Positions 59,563 to 64,000 of a stretch of DNA of 64,000 nucleotides are shown here, piece after piece. The notes under the pieces were generated by a model. That model saw nothing but the letters and a program-made list of their open reading frames with translations. It was not told where the DNA came from and did not search any database. Numbering within the stretch: position 1 is the first letter of the stretch; the number at the start of each line of letters is the position of its first letter. This DNA comes from Balaenoptera acutorostrata (taxonomy: Eukaryota; Chordata; Mammalia; Artiodactyla; Balaenopteridae): the NCBI RefSeq assembly GCF_949987535.1, contig NC_080070.1, forward strand, positions 11,280,016-11,344,015. Direction: 5' to 3'. A program made the translations under genes and the position numbers.

Positions 59563-59678
59563 CTTATTCATTCATCAGACATTTGAGGTCTTGTACATGT
59601 TAGGCACTATGCAGAGGACCAGGGCCACAACCTGTGGACCAGAGAAGCACAGCCTTTGGCTTTATGGAGCTTAAGCCA
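59563..59678 (-). repeat. L2 3'-end fragment, reverse orientation
   Basis: 'ttattcattcatcagacatt', 'acatgttaggcactatgcag' and 'ttggctttatggagcttaag' are the complement of the L2 terminus. Confidence 0.6.
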
Positions 59679-60334
59679 CTTACTGTTCCTCTAGAGACTG
59701 AACAGGTTATACCGGTGCTGGGGTGACGTGTTACTCTTCTAAAATCATGCCTTCTTCAGACCAAATGTTATCTGAGCTTTTAAAATGCACTATTTTAAAA
59801 CTAAAGGCCAAATACTTCCTATCTGTAAATAATTTCTATTTTATTCCAGGTAGAGTGATTATAGCTGTCAGTTTTTATTGTATGTAAGGTTTTCTTATAA
59901 TATTTTAACTAAGCCCTTCAGTCTTTCCTTTTTCCTGACCAGTATACCAGCTTTGACTCTGCTGATACAGCACAAGATCAGGCTGACCAGCAGAAGGAAA
60001 GAAACCAGGCAGGGCCTCTTTTTCGTTCTCCTTAAGACCTTGGGCCAGCTGCCTTACGCAGGAGGAGACTGCTGCTCTGCCCCCTCCCACTGCCCTGCAG
60101 CCGTACTTTAACCATTGTCTTCTGTGTTAGGAAAGCATCACGGTAATTTTCTATACAAATATCATGGAAATGTATTTTCAACAACAGGGGAACATTGAAA
60201 CAAACTATACTGTAGTCATAGGAAATGCTTTGCTTAAAGTGTTGAATGAAAAGAAAGAACATACCAAACGACATGTAACAGTAAAAAAATAGTAATATAA
60301 ATGTAATATACTGAAAATAATACAATAGATGAGT
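59679..60334. other. Intron, no gene seen
   Basis: Single-copy-looking; the frames 59878-60111 and 59905-60090 overlap on opposite strands without support. Confidence 0.55.
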
Positions 60335-60835
60335 AGCTAACACTTTTTAAACAATCACTGTGTTGTGAACATGTTTTAAATGCTTTGCACTGGGCTTCCC
60401 TGGTGGCACAGTGGTTGAGAATCTGCCTGCCAATGCAGGGGACATGGGTTCGAGCCCTGGTCTGAGAAGATCCCACATGCCGTGGAGCACCTAGGCCCGT
60501 GAGCCACAACTACTGAGCCTACGCGTCTGGAGCCTGTGCCCCGCAACAAGAGAGGCCGCGATAGTGAGAGGCCCGCGCACCGCGATGAAGAGTGGCCCCC
60601 GCTCGCCGCAACTAGAGAAAGCCCTCGCACAAAACGAAGACCCAACACAGCCAAAAAAAATAAATAAATTTTTAAAAAAATGCTTTGCACTTATTAACCC
60701 ATTTAGTTACCTCATTTAATCCCCCCAACAACCCTCTCAATTGGTAATTATTATCCAGTTTTTACATGTAAACATACAAATGAGGTACAGAGAGTTTAGG
60801 CAACTTACTAGGTTCGGTGAAAAGCCAGTACAAGT
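60335..60835 (+). repeat. MIR split by a CHR SINE
   Basis: The left piece (60335-60391: 'gagtagctaacactttttaa') and right piece (60692-60835: 'tacctcatttaatccccccaa', 'gaggtacagagagtttaggc') form one MIR once the SINE is removed. Confidence 0.75.
60392..60677 (+). mobile_element. CHR-type SINE, sense
   Basis: Near-consensus copy from 'gggcttccctggtggcacag' to an A-rich tail. Target duplication AAATGCTTTGCACT at 60378-60391 and 60678-60691. Confidence 0.95.
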
Positions 60836-61240
60836 CCTTAAGATACCTGGGTTCTAGGGGGGGCTCACTCGCTGTTGGGTGATCAAAGTGCCCACAGGAA
60901 TGCCGTGAGGAGTGGATGGGAGAGGCACCAATTGTGAAATCAGGAAGACTTCCACATGGAAGGGACATGGAACAGAGTTTTAAAGGAAGAGTTGGCTAGT
61001 TTTCCAGGTGAATAGGCAGATGCGGAAACCTATTGAAGCCTGACTGCCACTCACCAATCTTGTGACTTAATTCCTTCCTCTGAACAACACAAACGATGTC
61101 TGCCATTTCTTCATGGCTTATCTAATAAAATAGGGTACTGAGAGCTTATGGAAGTGTTTGATGTTATTTAATTATTTTTTTTATTTATTTTTTTAAAAGT
61201 CCTTAAATATGTGACTGCTGGTTTTCCTTTGCTTTCTTAG
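60836..61240. other. Intron end before the next exon
   Basis: Single-copy-looking. The TTTT-rich stretch at 61172-61195 and the tract 'ggttttcctttgctttctta' supply the acceptor of the exon at 61241. Confidence 0.7.
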
Positions 61241-62259
<1,019 letters not shown>

Positions 62260-63055
62260 TTTGGTCAACAAACAGTTATGGAGTGCCTGCTACCTACCTG
62301 TTGCACTGCTGAGCAATTGAAGATTAAACAGAAATAGTAACATATGTTCTTTACTCTCTAGTATATGTCTAGTGAAGAAGACATTTATAAAACACAGACA
62401 TAAAGCAAGGTCAAAAGGTTAGTACATAAAGATGATGAAAGATTATATAATCTGGTCATGGGTGTGTAAGGAAATGCTTCACAGAGGCACTCACATTTTA
62501 TTTGCTTATTTAATTCAACAATTTTTTTTTTTTTGGCTGCTGTATGGCTTGTGGGATCCTAGTTCCCTGACCAGGGATTGAACCCCGGCCCTCGGCAGTG
62601 AAAGCCTGGAGTCCTAACTACTGGGCCACCAGGGAATTCCCAAGAAATATTTCTTGAGTACCTGCTATATGTCAGGTACTTTTCTGGGGATACAGCAGCA
62701 AACAACAACGACAACAAAAAAAAAAACCCTTCCTTTCATGGAACATAGATGGTGTTGAGCTTACATTTCAGCAGACTCTCGAAGGATGAGTGGATGTCTG
62801 TTATTGAAGATGATGGGAAAGTCATTCCAGTTAGAAGGAGCCACTAAAGAAAGATAGAGCTGAAGGGCACGTTGTGGCATCTACAGGTAATTCTGAGCAA
62901 CCATATGGAAAATATCGAAAGATCAGACTCAGAAGACTACTTTGGATCCTGCCTCTGAAGAGCCTTGAACTCTGCATACTACAGTATGAACTTGTTTGCC
63001 ATAAGCTATGGGAAGTCATTAGAAGATTTCAGTTAGCAGTCTGACATGCACAGAT
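62260..63055 (-). repeat. L2-like fragments, reverse orientation, split by a SINE
   Basis: The left piece (62260-62525: 'caaacagttatggagtgcct') and right piece (62641-63055: 'gagtacctgctatatgtcag', 'gggatacagcagcaaacaac', 'ttcatggaacatagatggtg') are antisense L2-like. Both begin with the terminal motif, so these may be two tandem L2 ends rather than one. Confidence 0.55.
62526..62640 (-). mobile_element. CHR-group SINE, short CHRL-like subtype, antisense
   Basis: Poly-T, then 'ggctgctgtatggcttgtgg', 'ccctgaccagggattgaacc' and the head 'gggccaccagggaattccc'. A shorter, different subtype from the main CHR copies. Confidence 0.85.
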
Positions 63056-63394
63056 ACGCTTCTTAGATTTCTAATTAGATGTTTTTTAAATACCTGTACT
63101 TTCCCAACAGTTTCTGAAGCGTGAAACTCTCTACAGTTGTGAAGCATTGAGCTTTATCATTTTATAATGATTTTATGATGCTGTGAATGCTAAAATAGTC
63201 AACTGTAACTTGTCTCTATGTAAACACTCTGGCTAAGAGGTAACTAGATGGAGTACAAAGATTTTTGCAAAGTAAAATTGGAAGATTAACTGATAGCAAA
63301 AACCACATCTAAAAATGACTTCTGCTCTTAAGATCTTTTCATTATCTGTGGTATTCTATATCTTCATTGTATAATTGTAGACTTCCTAAAATGT
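63056..63394. other. Intron, AT-rich, no gene seen
   Basis: Nothing recognisable. Confidence 0.6.
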
Positions 63395-64000
63395 ATTCAG
63401 CTTGGGATTTCTTGGAATTCCTCCATCTATAGATTGCTGTCTGTCCTCAGTTTGGAAAACTCTCAACCATTATGCTTTCAAATATTGTCTCATCCCCCGT
63501 TTTCTTTCTCCCTTCTTCTGCAACTCCAATTAAGCATATATGTGATCCTCTAATTGTATCATATATATCTCAGAACTTGTCTCTTGTATTTTCTGTCTTA
63601 ATCTCTCTGGGCTGCATTCTGAAGTTCCTCGTCACCTCTGCAATCCACTTTACTCTTCTGCGTTAGCTGTTCTATTTTGCTACTAAACTCATCCTTTCAG
63701 TAGCAAAGGCTATTCCTGCCATGATTCATCTCTCTTACAAGCTTTCCCTTTACTCACATTTTAAAAACTCTTAAAACATAATTGTCCTACTTCCTTTATA
63801 GTCTAGAAAAATTCTGATATCTTCAGTCTTTATAAGTCATCTATCTTTTATGTTCTCTTTTGCTTTTCTATTTTGTAACCTTGATTCATTCCATACTTTG
63901 TGACTTTTAGCCATGACCTCATATTTCTGAGAACTTTACCTGTGGGAATTAGTTATAGAAGGAGTTAAAAGTGAGTCCAAGGAGAATTCAGAGTGGACTT
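63395..64000 (-). repeat. Probable old L1/HAL1-type fragment, reverse orientation
   Basis: 'ccattatgctttcaaatatt', 'cttcttctgcaactccaatt' and 'gagaactttacctgtgggaa' resemble a frequent old L1M/HAL1 internal segment on the opposite strand. It may run past the window edge. Confidence 0.4.

Larger units (their letters stand above)
35851..61240 (+). other. TPK1: TPK1 intron (25,390 bp, phase 0)
   Basis: Complete intron from GTAAGA to TTTCTTAG. It is loaded with SINEs, nested L1 pieces and inverted L2 pairs, listed separately. Confidence 0.9.

Overview
The window is a stretch of mammalian nuclear DNA, almost certainly from a cetacean (whale or dolphin). The organism call rests on the repeats. About a dozen near-consensus copies of the tRNA-derived CHR family of SINEs are present (the family of whales, hippos and their ruminant relatives), most with intact target-site duplications, plus artiodactyl/cetacean-type L1 3' ends. 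I see no ruminant BovB/Bov-tA or pig PRE-1 elements. The species cannot be named from this sequence.

Only one gene is recognisable: TPK1, thiamin pyrophosphokinase 1, on the + strand. Three consecutive internal coding exons are visible, at 17646-17718, 35755-35850 and 61241-61387. They have consensus splice sites and phases that join in frame (2, then 0, 0, 0). Together they encode about residues 62-167 of a protein that is about 243 residues in human, including the Asp-rich catalytic motifs GDFDS, TDFTK and GRFDQ. The first exons, encoding the N-terminus, and the last exons, encoding the C-terminal thiamin-binding domain, lie outside the window. All other sequence here is therefore intron: at least 17.6 kb upstream, two complete introns of 18,036 and 25,390 bp, and 2.6 kb of the next intron.

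The introns hold layers of transposons of different ages. Oldest are MIR and L2 fragments, two hAT-type elements, Tigger pieces and three MLT1-like (MaLR) LTR remnants. Next come L1 fragments, including a 3.1-kb 5'-truncated L1 with a dead ORF2 at 21183-24266 and a nested L1-in-L1 block at 53045-54771. The CHR SINEs are youngest. There are also a (CA)47 microsatellite, polypyrimidine and polypurine tracts, an AT-rich palindromic block and several sharp inverted repeats. Many stretches of 0.3-4 kb are unique sequence in which I see no gene.

I found no undescribed multi-gene system. The best leads are: a Tyr at the usually acidic position 97 of TPK1 (next to catalytic Asp100), a likely L1 3' transduction, three near-perfect palindromes that look like template-switch mutations, a close inverted SINE pair, and dated nested insertions. 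Most longer open reading frames in the window are transposon sequence.
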